From: JBDTLH01 sp039934875
GTDB lineage: Bacteria > Acidobacteriota > Terriglobia > Terriglobales > Acidobacteriaceae
NCBI GenBank assembly: GCA_039934875.1
Contig: JBDTLH010000184.1
Coordinates: forward strand, 1 to 15,679
Direction: 5' to 3'
DNA: 15,679 nt
The notes under the pieces were generated by a model. That model did no database searches. It saw only the letters and a program-made list of their open reading frames with translations, and had not been told where the DNA came from. Of this stretch, positions 1 through 7,362 are shown in pieces. A program made the position numbers and the translations under genes. The number at the start of each line of letters is the position of its first letter. Position 1 is the first letter of the stretch.

Positions 1-294
1 ATGCAGCGCTTCGCCCGCGCGCTCAACAGGGCTTTCATCATGCGCCCGGAACTGAAGTCGCTGGCACAACCGAATACCATTGTCTGCCGTTGCGAAGACG
101 TCACCCACCATCAACTTCGCGCATGCACCTCCTGGCGGCAGGCAAAATTGCACACCCGCTGCGGCATGGGCCCCTGTCAGGGACGCATCTGCGGCCCTGC
201 TACTGAATTTCTATACGGATGGAAACCATCTTCCGTCCGTCCACCCATTTTTCCCGCGCGCATCTCTACGCTGGCCCAAGGAGCCAACCCATGA
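1..294 (+). CDS. C-terminal part of FAD-dependent oxidoreductase with BFD-like [2Fe-2S] domain (partial)
   Basis: This is the last 97 residues of a gene whose 5' part lies left of the window; the ATG at base 1 is probably internal. The visible part carries a BFD-like [2Fe-2S] ligand pattern: CRCEDV at about residues 29-34, then CGMGPCQGRICGP at about 54-66, giving a Cys-x-Cys plus Cys-x4-Cys arrangement. In known families this tail closes the FAD subunit of SoxA/HcnB-type dehydrogenases such as D-hydroxyproline or opine dehydrogenases. Its stop overlaps the start of the following DapA-family gene (ATGA at 291-294), so the two are probably translated together. Hydroxyproline oxidation is my preferred reading because of that neighbour. 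The FAD domain itself is not visible, so the substrate is inferred. Confidence 0.8.
   Translation: MQRFARALNRAFIMRPELKSLAQPNTIVCRCEDVTHHQLRACTSWRQAKLHTRCGMGPCQGRICGPATEFLYGWKPSSVRPPIFPARISTLAQGANP
278..283 (+). promoter_or_regulatory. Ribosome binding site of the DapA-family gene
   Basis: AAGGAG lies 7 bases upstream of the ATG at 291. It decides the start: an in-frame ATG at 219 would add 24 residues unlike the family and lacks such a site. Confidence 0.8.
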
Positions 295-1205
295 ACATGA
301 ACTGGACCGGGGTCATGCCCGCCATCACTACCTGCTTTGACGACAAACTCGCGGTTGACCATGCTTTCATGGCGACCCATTGCCAATGGATGATGGGTCA
401 TGGCTGCGCCGGCATCGTCGCTCTAGGCTCGCTGGGCGAGGGCGCGACCGTCACCGCGGACGAGAAGCTCGCAATCCTCAAAAACCTCCGCGCCGCTCTC
501 GGAAATAGCGGACCGCTGGTCGCCGCCGTATCCGATCTCAGCACCGCCGGCGCGGTACGATTCGCCAAAAGCGCCGCCGACGCGGGCTGCGATGGACTCA
601 TGGTGCTGCCGCCCTACGTCTATAAAGGCGACTGGCGCGAGATGAAGGCGCATATGGCTGCGGTCCTCGCCGCGACAGACTTGTCCTGCATGCTCTATAA
701 CAACCCGATTGCCTATGGGACCGATTTCACGCCCCCGCAGGTGGCAGAGCTTGCACAGCAGCACGCGAACCTGCACGCCGTCAAAGAATCGAGCACGGAC
801 GTCCGTCGCATCACCGCCATCCGAGAGCTTATACGCGACCGGTTGCGCATCTTGGTGGGGATCGATGACATGATTGTTGAAGGCATTGCCGCCGGTGCCG
901 TGGGCTGGATTGCCGGCCTGGTGAATGCCTTTCCGCAACAGTCCGTGGATCTCCTCAACTACTCTGTTGCAGGCAAGCACCAGGCGGCATTCGATCTCTA
1001 CCGCTGCTTGCTGCCGCTGCTGCGGCTCGATACCGTCCCGAAATTCGTGCAACTTATCAAGTTCGTGCAGCAGGAGGTGGGGATGGGGAGCGCCCGGGTG
1101 CGACCGCCGCGACTGGAAATCACGCCCCAGGAGGCGGAACAAACCCGCCAGATTCTGCGCCTCGCTCAGAGCAGGATGCAACCCTCTGAGGCGCATTCCA
1201 TCTGA
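291..1205 (+). CDS. DapA-family aldolase/deaminase, probably 1-pyrroline-4-hydroxy-2-carboxylate deaminase
   Basis: This 304-residue protein has the usual length of the dihydrodipicolinate synthase / N-acetylneuraminate lyase TIM-barrel family. The Schiff-base lysine is K165 (HAVKESS) and the catalytic tyrosine is Y136 (LYNNP). The substrate-carboxylate loop reads GSLGE at about 46-50, where true DHDPS has GTTGE, so both threonines of the DHDPS relay are replaced (Ser, Leu). That argues against lysine biosynthesis. With the overlapping upstream BFD-type dehydrogenase subunit, the best fit is the deaminase step of trans-4-hydroxyproline degradation, converting pyrroline-4-hydroxy-2-carboxylate to 2-oxoglutarate semialdehyde in the cytoplasm. 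The start follows from the Shine-Dalgarno site and the ATGA overlap. Family membership is seen; the substrate is inferred from context. Confidence 0.85.
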   Translation: MNMNWTGVMPAITTCFDDKLAVDHAFMATHCQWMMGHGCAGIVALGSLGEGATVTADEKLAILKNLRAALGNSGPLVAAVSDLSTAGAVRFAKSAADAGCDGLMVLPPYVYKGDWREMKAHMAAVLAATDLSCMLYNNPIAYGTDFTPPQVAELAQQHANLHAVKESSTDVRRITAIRELIRDRLRILVGIDDMIVEGIAAGAVGWIAGLVNAFPQQSVDLLNYSVAGKHQAAFDLYRCLLPLLRLDTVPKFVQLIKFVQQEVGMGSARVRPPRLEITPQEAEQTRQILRLAQSRMQPSEAHSI

Positions 1206-1267
1206 TGCTGTTGAAGTAATAACCGATAATCGAAGCGCGCGGCAACGCCGGCGGAAAGGCAACCATC

Positions 1268-1519
1268 ATGTCCGACAAAGAAAACAGCGCTGCGCTTGGT
1301 TTTGCGCTCGAACTGCTCAAGGTACAGCAGGTGCTGCTCTATGCCCACAGCGATCAGATCTTGGCGCTGCGGCGCGCGCTGGTCTCCGCCCATCCGTCTC
1401 TCGGCTATGAACAGGCGCTCCGGGAAGACACTGCGGACCGCGCCGAGGATTGGCAATCCGACGATGTTGTTCTCCGGCGTCTGGAGGAGATGATCCAGCA
1501 ACTGCGGGATGCGCTCTAA
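1268..1519 (+). CDS. Small helical protein of unknown function
   Basis: An 83-residue acidic protein that I do not recognise. GGAAAGG at 1253-1259 sits 8 bases before the ATG, and the frame runs cleanly to TAA. Residues about 8-42 and 66-83 are hydrophobic/charged alternations expected to form amphipathic helices (for example VLRRLEEMIQQLRDAL at the C-terminus). There is no signal peptide, cysteine or membrane segment, so it is probably a cytoplasmic helical bundle or coiled coil. It starts 62 bases after the DapA-family stop on the same strand and could be co-transcribed, although nothing links it functionally. It converges on the lipoprotein gene ending at 1589. Confidence 0.6.
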   Translation: MSDKENSAALGFALELLKVQQVLLYAHSDQILALRRALVSAHPSLGYEQALREDTADRAEDWQSDDVVLRRLEEMIQQLRDAL

Positions 1520-1588
1520 TCAGCAGGAAGATTGCTCATCAGCGATAACCGCGCTCGAGAACGGCGTGGCAGCGCGAATCGTCGTAAC

Positions 1589-2149
1589 TTAATGCGCATG
1601 CACCAGTGCGCTCGAAAGCAACTGCGCCTTGACGGCGAGGTTGTGGGCGCGCGTGAAGTCTTCCGCCACCAGAGCATCGCGCGAATCCTTTTCATAGCCG
1701 CGAATCTGCTGCACAGTAGCCTTATCGTCGTCAGAAAGATCGGTGTAGTGGAGTCCTGAAAGGTTTCGGTCCGTGATGTCAAGCAGTTGCTCAGTGCTGG
1801 CGCGAAGATGGTTGTTTTGTCCGGAAGGGGTCGTAATAACGGGTTCCGGGGCTGTTTCCGGCTGGTTCCCGGCAGCCATCACAGGCGGCGGGTTCGACGG
1901 AGAAGGCTTCTGCTTGTGAGAGCGATGTATCGGCTTTGGCTTCTCCGGCACACTGTTGGCAACGTCGGCCGGCGGACGGACTGTAGTCCCGCTGGGCGTT
2001 GTGGCCGCCGCCGGCAGCGATGGGCTGGGTTGCGGCTGGATACTGGGCGGCATCGCCGCCGGAGCAAGCGTAACCGGCTCCCGCTTATGGCAGCCAGACA
2101 GCAGAATACCTGAAATTGTCAGAAGCAGTAGATGACGATCGCGCATCAT
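1589..2149 (-). CDS. Proline-rich lipoprotein coupled to a sensor kinase
   Basis: A 186-residue predicted lipoprotein. The N-terminus is a short basic stretch and a hydrophobic core ending in the lipobox LLSGC, making Cys20 the acylated residue. Residues about 25-110 are a proline/alanine/serine/lysine-rich linker able to span the periplasm or peptidoglycan. Residues about 115-186 look like a compact helical domain (STEQLLDITDRNLSGL onward, then DFTRAHNLAVKAQLLSSALV), suggesting a short helical-hairpin or TPR-like fold. The start overlaps the kinase stop by ATGA (2146-2149), implying translational coupling. As the third gene after the response regulator and kinase, it may be an envelope partner of the kinase sensor domain. 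That role is inference; I know no named family for it. Confidence 0.75.
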   Translation of the reverse strand: MMRDRHLLLLTISGILLSGCHKREPVTLAPAAMPPSIQPQPSPSLPAAATTPSGTTVRPPADVANSVPEKPKPIHRSHKQKPSPSNPPPVMAAGNQPETAPEPVITTPSGQNNHLRASTEQLLDITDRNLSGLHYTDLSDDDKATVQQIRGYEKDSRDALVAEDFTRAHNLAVKAQLLSSALVHAH

Positions 2150-4041
2150 GCGGTTTCTTGCCTCGTGCTCTCCCGTGACGGCGCCGCAGTCTCTGCCAAT
2201 GGCAACTCCATGCAGAATTCCGTGCCTCGGTCGCTGGTCTTGAAACTTAGCGAACCGCTATGCAGTTGCAGCACGCGATAGGTCATCGCCAGCCCAATCC
2301 CACTGCCTGAATCTTTAGTGGTGAAGTATAGGTTGAAGACCTTGTCCTGGATCTCGGGGGGGATACCCGTGCCCTCATCCCGCACGCGTATTACGCCAAC
2401 TTTATCATGAGCTGTCGCAGTGGTGATCGTGAGGGTGGCCGACGGCAGCTCCTGCATCGCCTGCAATCCGTTGATCACAATATTGAGCAGCGCCTGCTTG
2501 ACCATGTCGTAATCAGCCCGCACCGTCAGGGGCAGCGGCGAGAGCCTTACCTCAACCCGATGGCCGTGGGACGCGGCCTCCAGCCTCGCCAGCATGACTA
2601 CGTCCTCCACCAGGCGGTTAAGCCCGAACGCGGCGCGCTTGAGCTCCACCGGACGGTAGAAGTCCACCAGGGTTTGCACCACACGGTCGAGGCGATGGAT
2701 CTCGTTGGTAATCACGTCCATGTGGCGGCGGGTCTCAGGAGGCAGGTGTTGCAGCTTCTGGCGCAACACTTCGAGATGGACCACGATGGCATTGATCGGA
2801 TTCTTCACCTCGTGCGCGACCCCAGAGGTCAATCGTCCGATGGCCGAAAGGCGGCGCGAGAGCTCCAGTTCGTCCTCGATCTTCTGCGCGGATTCGGCGT
2901 CGCGCAGGGTCAGCAGAGCGCCCAGCCCCTCGCCATTCTCTTCAATGAAGTCGAGCGAGGCGATGACCAGCTTACCCGCGCGGTTCTTGACCTCCAGGCC
3001 CTGAAAGGCATGGTGGTCGTAGAAGGCATTGCGCACCAGCGTGTCCAGTGGGGAACTGTTGCGGCCGTTGCGGAAGATCTCCGCGATGCTATACCCGAGC
3101 AGGTCGCGCCGTTGCCTGCCCAGAAACGGCTCCACCGACGCGCTCACCAACACCGCCTTGGCCTCTCGGGTAAACAGCATGATGCCGTCCTGCAAGTTGG
3201 CCATGATCTGGTCGAGATTGTCCTTGAGCGCGGTAAACACCTCTTGTACGTCGCGCATCTGGCGGCCGATCCGGTCGACTTTGCTCGATACCACCCCATA
3301 TTCGTCATCTAGCCTGGCGGCAGACTTGGGTCCGGCAACGGCTTCCGCGAAGGTCATGCGGTCAAGTTGTTCTCCAATTAATTCGAGCGGGCGAAGCGCG
3401 AGGTTGGAGAGCGCGGCGGCCAGCATAATTGAGACCAGCAGAGAGAAAAGGGAAAATGCGAGCGCCCGTTGCAACTGCGGCCCCAGCTCGTGCAGAATCA
3501 AAACCGTGTTTACATTCACCCGCACCGAGGCAACGGTTTTGTCGTTAAGCAGAATCGCCCGATTCAGCGTGTATTCGTGGGTCTTTCCAAAGACCCCCCG
3601 CCATTTCCCCAAAAAACTCGCCTGATAGACATGCAGAAAATTCAGCCGAGGCTCTTCTACTTCTCCATGCCGGTCGCTCAGGCTGTGCATCAGCACTACA
3701 TTATCGTTGTCCACTATGTAAGCGGCGGAGACTACATTGGAATAAACGACGATCGCGTTGAGCAGGTTCTTCAGCGTTGGATCGTTGCTAATGCTGTCGA
3801 GTGCCTTGCGGTGGACCGCTTCCGGGTCTTGAAGATTTACCTTTCCAGAGGCGAAGCCCTGCTCCATGGAATAGCGCGCCGCGGTAAATATCTCGTAGGT
3901 TGCCAGATCTCCAGTGTGATAGACCTCTTCAACCCGATGCTGCAACAGCACCGATATGAAAATCATCGAAAGGCTGACTACTACCACGAACATCAGCGCG
4001 GTAATTGCCAGCACCAACTTTGTCCTGAGCCTCATGCGCAT
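2146..4041 (-). CDS. Membrane sensor histidine kinase (HAMP-PAS-HisKA-HATPase)
   Basis: A 631-residue NtrB/AtoS/ZraS-like kinase. A first membrane helix lies at about residues 8-33, an extracytoplasmic sensor region at about 34-190, and a second helix at about 192-214 followed by a HAMP-like linker to about 265. A PAS-like region spans about 275-380. The H-box GVAHEVKNPINA carries the phosphorylated His410. The ATP-binding domain has an N-box (N520-x3-N524), a G1 box (RDEGTGIP, 553-560), an F-box (LYFTTK) and a G2 box (GSGIGLAM), so the kinase looks intact. The gene starts 3 bases after the stop of the NtrC-type regulator, its likely phosphotransfer partner, and overlaps the downstream lipoprotein gene by ATGA. 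The signal sensed cannot be read from the sequence. Confidence 0.93.
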   Translation of the reverse strand: MRMRLRTKLVLAITALMFVVVVSLSMIFISVLLQHRVEEVYHTGDLATYEIFTAARYSMEQGFASGKVNLQDPEAVHRKALDSISNDPTLKNLLNAIVVYSNVVSAAYIVDNDNVVLMHSLSDRHGEVEEPRLNFLHVYQASFLGKWRGVFGKTHEYTLNRAILLNDKTVASVRVNVNTVLILHELGPQLQRALAFSLFSLLVSIMLAAALSNLALRPLELIGEQLDRMTFAEAVAGPKSAARLDDEYGVVSSKVDRIGRQMRDVQEVFTALKDNLDQIMANLQDGIMLFTREAKAVLVSASVEPFLGRQRRDLLGYSIAEIFRNGRNSSPLDTLVRNAFYDHHAFQGLEVKNRAGKLVIASLDFIEENGEGLGALLTLRDAESAQKIEDELELSRRLSAIGRLTSGVAHEVKNPINAIVVHLEVLRQKLQHLPPETRRHMDVITNEIHRLDRVVQTLVDFYRPVELKRAAFGLNRLVEDVVMLARLEAASHGHRVEVRLSPLPLTVRADYDMVKQALLNIVINGLQAMQELPSATLTITTATAHDKVGVIRVRDEGTGIPPEIQDKVFNLYFTTKDSGSGIGLAMTYRVLQLHSGSLSFKTSDRGTEFCMELPLAETAAPSRESTRQETA

Positions 4042-4044
4042 AGT

Positions 4045-5448
4045 CTAGGCCGTGGTCGTAGTCGTTGCGACGCCCTGCTGGCTGTACTCCTTCAGCTTGT
4101 TGTGCAGCGTCTTGAGGCTGATGCCGAGCACCTCGGCGGCGCGCGTCTTGTTGTTGTTGGTCGAGGCAAGGGTCTTCACAATGAGCTGCCGCTCCGCTTC
4201 CTCCACCGTAGTTCCCACCTCCAGATGGATGGCGGTGCCGCTGCAGGCGGAGCTGGCGGTGCGCGCAGGGGAGGATTGGCCAAAATTGGCGGTCAGGTGC
4301 TTGCGTTCTACGGTGCCGCTGCCGCACAGAATCACCGCGCGTTCCAGCGTGTTCCGCAGCTCCCGCACATTCCCCGGCCAGCCATATTGCTGGAACAGTT
4401 GCATCACCTCGGCGCTGACGCCCGCCACCGAGCGGTCATGTTTGGCGTTGAGGTCCTGTATCAACGAGTCGAGCAGCGCCGGCAGGTCGTCCTTATGGTC
4501 TCGCAAGGGAGGCATCTCGATGTGAAATACATTCAGCCTGTAATAAAGGTCCTGGCGCAATTCGCCGCTCGCGACCGCCTCTTCCGGGTTCTTATTCGTG
4601 GCGGCCAGCACCCTCACGTCGATCTCCTGCTCTGATCGGCTCCCCAGCCGCCGCAATTTATGGTCCTCGAGGACCCGCAGCAGCTTGGTCTGTGTGGGAG
4701 ATGGCATCTCCCCTATCTCATCAAGCAGCAGCGTGCCCCCCTCGGCAAGTTCAAAACAGCCGGCGCGGCGTTCAATAGCGCCGGTAAATGCCCCCTTTTC
4801 GTGTCCGAAAATCTCGCTCTCGATCAGCGTCTCCGGAATCGCGGCGCAGTTAATCGCGATAAATGGCTTGTCCTTGCGCGCCGAGAGCTCATGCAAAGTA
4901 CGCGCCAACATCTCCTTGCCGCTGCCGCTCTCGCCTGTAATCAGCACAGAAGCGGTGCTGGGAGCCACTTGCTCCACCAAAGCAAAAATCTCCTGCATCG
5001 CCTTCGACGTACCCACTAGACAGCCGAGAATGCCCGCATTGCGAAGATTGCGCCGCGTCGCCGCCACCTCTGAATTAGCGGAATTCAATCGGCTCGCATT
5101 GGTCAGAATGGCTTTGAGGCGATTGGCGTCAACCGGCTTCGCCAGAAAATCATACGCCCCCAACTTCATCGCTTCGACTGCGTTATCGAGCGTGCCTTGC
5201 GCGGTGAGCAAAATAACCGCTACCGCGCTAGGCTGCTCCGCGATGCGCTCCAGCAGTTCGATCCCGTCCATGCGCGGCATCTTAAGGTCGGTAATCACGA
5301 TCTGCGGAGACCACGAGATCACCTTATCCAGGCCTTCTATCCCATCGCGCGCCGTATCCGTGCGGTATCCCCACGCGGAAATCAGCTCCGCCAGGCCGGT
5401 GCGCGCGTTTTCTTCGTCTTCGACGATTAGAACTTTCTGTAAACCCAT
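4045..5448 (-). CDS. NtrC-family sigma54-dependent response regulator
   Basis: A 467-residue regulator with the complete three-domain layout. The receiver domain spans about 1-120, with phospho-acceptor Asp54 (VITDLKMPRMDG), an acidic pair at 11-12 and Lys104. The AAA+ domain (about 145-370) has Walker A GESGSGKE (172-179), the sigma54-contacting loop GAFTGA (219-224), Walker B LLLDEIGE with D243-E244, and the arginine-rich LRQDLYYRLNV segment. The C-terminus (about 415-455) is a Fis-type helix-turn-helix (RAAEVLGISLKTLHNKLKEY). Known members remodel RNA polymerase holding RpoN at -24/-12 promoters after phosphorylation. It is the first gene of the regulator-kinase-lipoprotein operon. The ATG at 5446-5448 has no obvious Shine-Dalgarno, but the receiver domain starts immediately. 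Its target promoter is not visible here. Confidence 0.95.
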   Translation of the reverse strand: MGLQKVLIVEDEENARTGLAELISAWGYRTDTARDGIEGLDKVISWSPQIVITDLKMPRMDGIELLERIAEQPSAVAVILLTAQGTLDNAVEAMKLGAYDFLAKPVDANRLKAILTNASRLNSANSEVAATRRNLRNAGILGCLVGTSKAMQEIFALVEQVAPSTASVLITGESGSGKEMLARTLHELSARKDKPFIAINCAAIPETLIESEIFGHEKGAFTGAIERRAGCFELAEGGTLLLDEIGEMPSPTQTKLLRVLEDHKLRRLGSRSEQEIDVRVLAATNKNPEEAVASGELRQDLYYRLNVFHIEMPPLRDHKDDLPALLDSLIQDLNAKHDRSVAGVSAEVMQLFQQYGWPGNVRELRNTLERAVILCGSGTVERKHLTANFGQSSPARTASSACSGTAIHLEVGTTVEEAERQLIVKTLASTNNNKTRAAEVLGISLKTLHNKLKEYSQQGVATTTTTA

Positions 5449-5585
5449 TTTTATCAGCTTATTCGCAGAACCGCCTCTCTGCCAGCTTAATCATGCCGGT
5501 AGCAAGCAGCCAATCTTAACTGACCATCCCCGCGGAGCCGCGGTTTCATCACTCACGCGAAAATCCCAACCTTACACAAACGACC

Positions 5586-5617
5586 GGGTCCAAGCCACTG
5601 GTAAGTGTCTTGGACCC
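5586..5617 (-). terminator. Stem-loop, probable terminator of the secreted propeller gene
   Basis: A 9-bp perfect stem, GGGTCCAAG (5586-5594) with CTTGGACCC (5609-5617), continues after one mismatch into a 4-bp inner stem (5596-5599 with 5604-5607) and a four-base loop. It lies about 40 bases past the stop of the minus-strand propeller gene. The following minus-strand bases include only a short broken T run (GTTTGTGT), so termination may be weak. Confidence 0.55.
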
Positions 5618-5657
5618 ATTTGCTCCTCTAAAGCGGTTCAGAACAGCTCTTCTCGGC

Positions 5658-7127
5658 CTATCTCCTCAATCCTTTCCCCGGATGGCGGCTCTCGATCCCC
5701 AGCGAGCAGTCCGGATTGATGTTCTGAATGTAAATATCCGAGTTGCCGCTGCGAGAGTCCTGGAACGCCACCGCCGTCAACCCAGACGGGGCAATCGCCG
5801 CCCAGGGCCTGGATTTCGGAGAGTCCACCGAGGAAACGGGAAATTGCGCGCAGACCGTATTGCCCGCATTGTCCAGACGAATCCCCTGTATGGTCCCGTT
5901 TTGCGTCACCTGCTGATCCACCCAGAACGCAAACGCGCCATCGCCGATCTGCACGGTTTTTTCAAAGATCTCGGCATTGTTTCCCAGGGGCACGATCTGC
6001 AGCCCGGTATCTCCCCACTGCCGTGCGCCCGTGGCGTTTAGCTTCTGCCCGTAAACCCCACTCACGCTCTGCAACGCATCCTCTTCCTCCCAGAACACAA
6101 AAATCTCCTGGGTCGAAGGACGATAGGAAGCCGCGGGGTCAACCCGCACATTGGCGCCATTGGTGGAAACCGCCACTCCGTTATGCGCGAACGCCTCCGT
6201 CCCGTTCGCCAGCACGTGCTGGACGAAGACTTGCAGCGAGGGATTGCTGCTGTACCACGCGAACACCGCGCCCCCGCTCCCGTCGGGAATAAAGGACGGG
6301 TAATTCCCTAATTGCAGGGAGCCGCCGTCCCACACTTTCACGTGTCCAGTGCCCCACAAAAGTGCGCCCGTCGCGGATATCTTATTGGCGTAGAGAAACC
6401 GGTTGGTCCGGAATCCATGGTCCCGGCTGAACGAGACGATCACCGATCCATTATCTGATGCATGCAGGTCCGACAACATGTAGTTGTAGCCGGTCTCCCC
6501 CAGCACCAATCCCGGATTGCGAACGCTCGCCCCCGGCCACACTGGACGCCCATTGGCATTGAGCTTTTCCAGTACCAAATTGCTGCCGCTGGTCCAGGCG
6601 ACCACCACTCCTCCGTCGCTGGTGGCGGCGATCTTGGGGCTGTGAAGATTGCTGCCGCCATGCGTGAGCTGCACTCCCAATGGTCCCCAAAGAGGTTGCC
6701 CATTGGGCGCCATCTTGGCAGCCGTAATTTGCTGGTTTGGATTTTCGCGCGTGTCCAGGAACGCCAGCAGCGCATTGCCCTGCGCGTCCGTATCCAGACC
6801 GTAGTCTTCGGTGGAGCTGTTCGTCAGCTTGGCGACCTGCACCCCGTCATGCTGAAACTGCTCAATGCCATTCGGGTCCAGACGCTGCAAATAAGTATCG
6901 TAGCCGTTTGGCGGCGGATCATTAGGATTGGCATTGAACCAGCTAACATACCAACTGCTGTCCGGCAACGGGGCCAGCTTAGGCTGTACCTGATCGGCGC
7001 CCGCAATGTCCGATAAGGCAAGGTTCTGATTGGCATCTGACGACCATTGTGCCCACGCGCTGGCACTCAATGTGAGTCCCAGCACGAAGATGGCGGCGGC
7101 GGCGTATTTAGTGGAATTGCGTTTCAT
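5658..7127 (-). CDS. Secreted beta-propeller-like repeat protein
   Basis: A 489-residue exported protein. The chosen ATG (7125-7127) has AGGAGA just upstream, whereas the longer frame begins with TTG at 7154. A Sec signal peptide spans about 1-26 (hydrophobic core AAAAIFVLGLTLSASAWA, cleavage after AWA). The mature part contains eight spaced copies of a motif like Y-x-Q-K-L-x-x-N-G-x-x-x-W-G: examples are TYLQRLDPNG, LEKLNANGRPVW, GQKLNATGARQWG and a final IYIQNINPDC. Between copies come segments such as DGGVVVAWTSGS and DGSGGAVFAWY. This periodic pattern, with an end motif matching the first, fits a seven- or eight-bladed propeller closed by its termini. Similar repeats occur in uncharacterised secreted bacterial proteins. 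No catalytic signature is seen, so the function is unknown, perhaps binding or surface structure. Confidence 0.8.
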   Translation of the reverse strand: MKRNSTKYAAAAIFVLGLTLSASAWAQWSSDANQNLALSDIAGADQVQPKLAPLPDSSWYVSWFNANPNDPPPNGYDTYLQRLDPNGIEQFQHDGVQVAKLTNSSTEDYGLDTDAQGNALLAFLDTRENPNQQITAAKMAPNGQPLWGPLGVQLTHGGSNLHSPKIAATSDGGVVVAWTSGSNLVLEKLNANGRPVWPGASVRNPGLVLGETGYNYMLSDLHASDNGSVIVSFSRDHGFRTNRFLYANKISATGALLWGTGHVKVWDGGSLQLGNYPSFIPDGSGGAVFAWYSSNPSLQVFVQHVLANGTEAFAHNGVAVSTNGANVRVDPAASYRPSTQEIFVFWEEEDALQSVSGVYGQKLNATGARQWGDTGLQIVPLGNNAEIFEKTVQIGDGAFAFWVDQQVTQNGTIQGIRLDNAGNTVCAQFPVSSVDSPKSRPWAAIAPSGLTAVAFQDSRSGNSDIYIQNINPDCSLGIESRHPGKGLRR

Positions 7128-7362
7128 ATTTCTCCTGTTCGATTTGTCCCGCAAGCGTTCTCGTTTCCCGGCAACCAGGGGGAGCGTTGGTTCAGATTGC
7201 TGGTGGTAGGGTGCATCGCCGGGGCTTCGCCCTCAGCGGTTGCCGATTATATGCTCCTCTCTTTTCAATGCCAGACATTTCTTCGCGGCGCCTGCTTCGC
7301 GATAGACTCGAAGAGGCCGCGAAGGCAGCGGTTGCCAGGAGAGCAGCATCGAACCTACTTAC
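7128..7362. promoter_or_regulatory. Divergent intergenic region between two secreted propeller genes
   Basis: These 235 bases separate two outward-facing signal-peptide genes and must hold both promoters. I see a small GGGGC-TTC-GCCCT hairpin near 7218 and an AT-rich stretch (GATTATATGC, near 7246), but no -35/-10 pair convincing enough to mark. Confidence 0.4.
7131..7136 (-). promoter_or_regulatory. Ribosome binding site of the minus-strand propeller gene
   Basis: Read on the minus strand this is AGGAGA, three bases before the ATG at 7127. It supports that start over the upstream TTG. Confidence 0.65.

Noticed and set aside
423..1262. Long minus-strand open frame of 279 codons
   Set aside because: It is antisense to the DapA-family gene, has no recognisable domain and reflects GC-rich codon bias.
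1551..1576. CGCGCT/AGCGCG inverted repeat between convergent genes
   Set aside because: The stem is only six bases with a long loop and no T run, too weak to call a terminator.
2407..4635. Several long plus-strand open frames opposite the kinase and regulator
   Set aside because: They are antisense shadows of two genes with complete, ordered catalytic motifs, and their translations are arginine/serine-rich without domains.
4045..5580. Search for a sigma54 (-24/-12) promoter near the regulator operon
   Set aside because: Partial TGGC/TTGC matches were found upstream of the operon and elsewhere in the window, but none had correct spacing.
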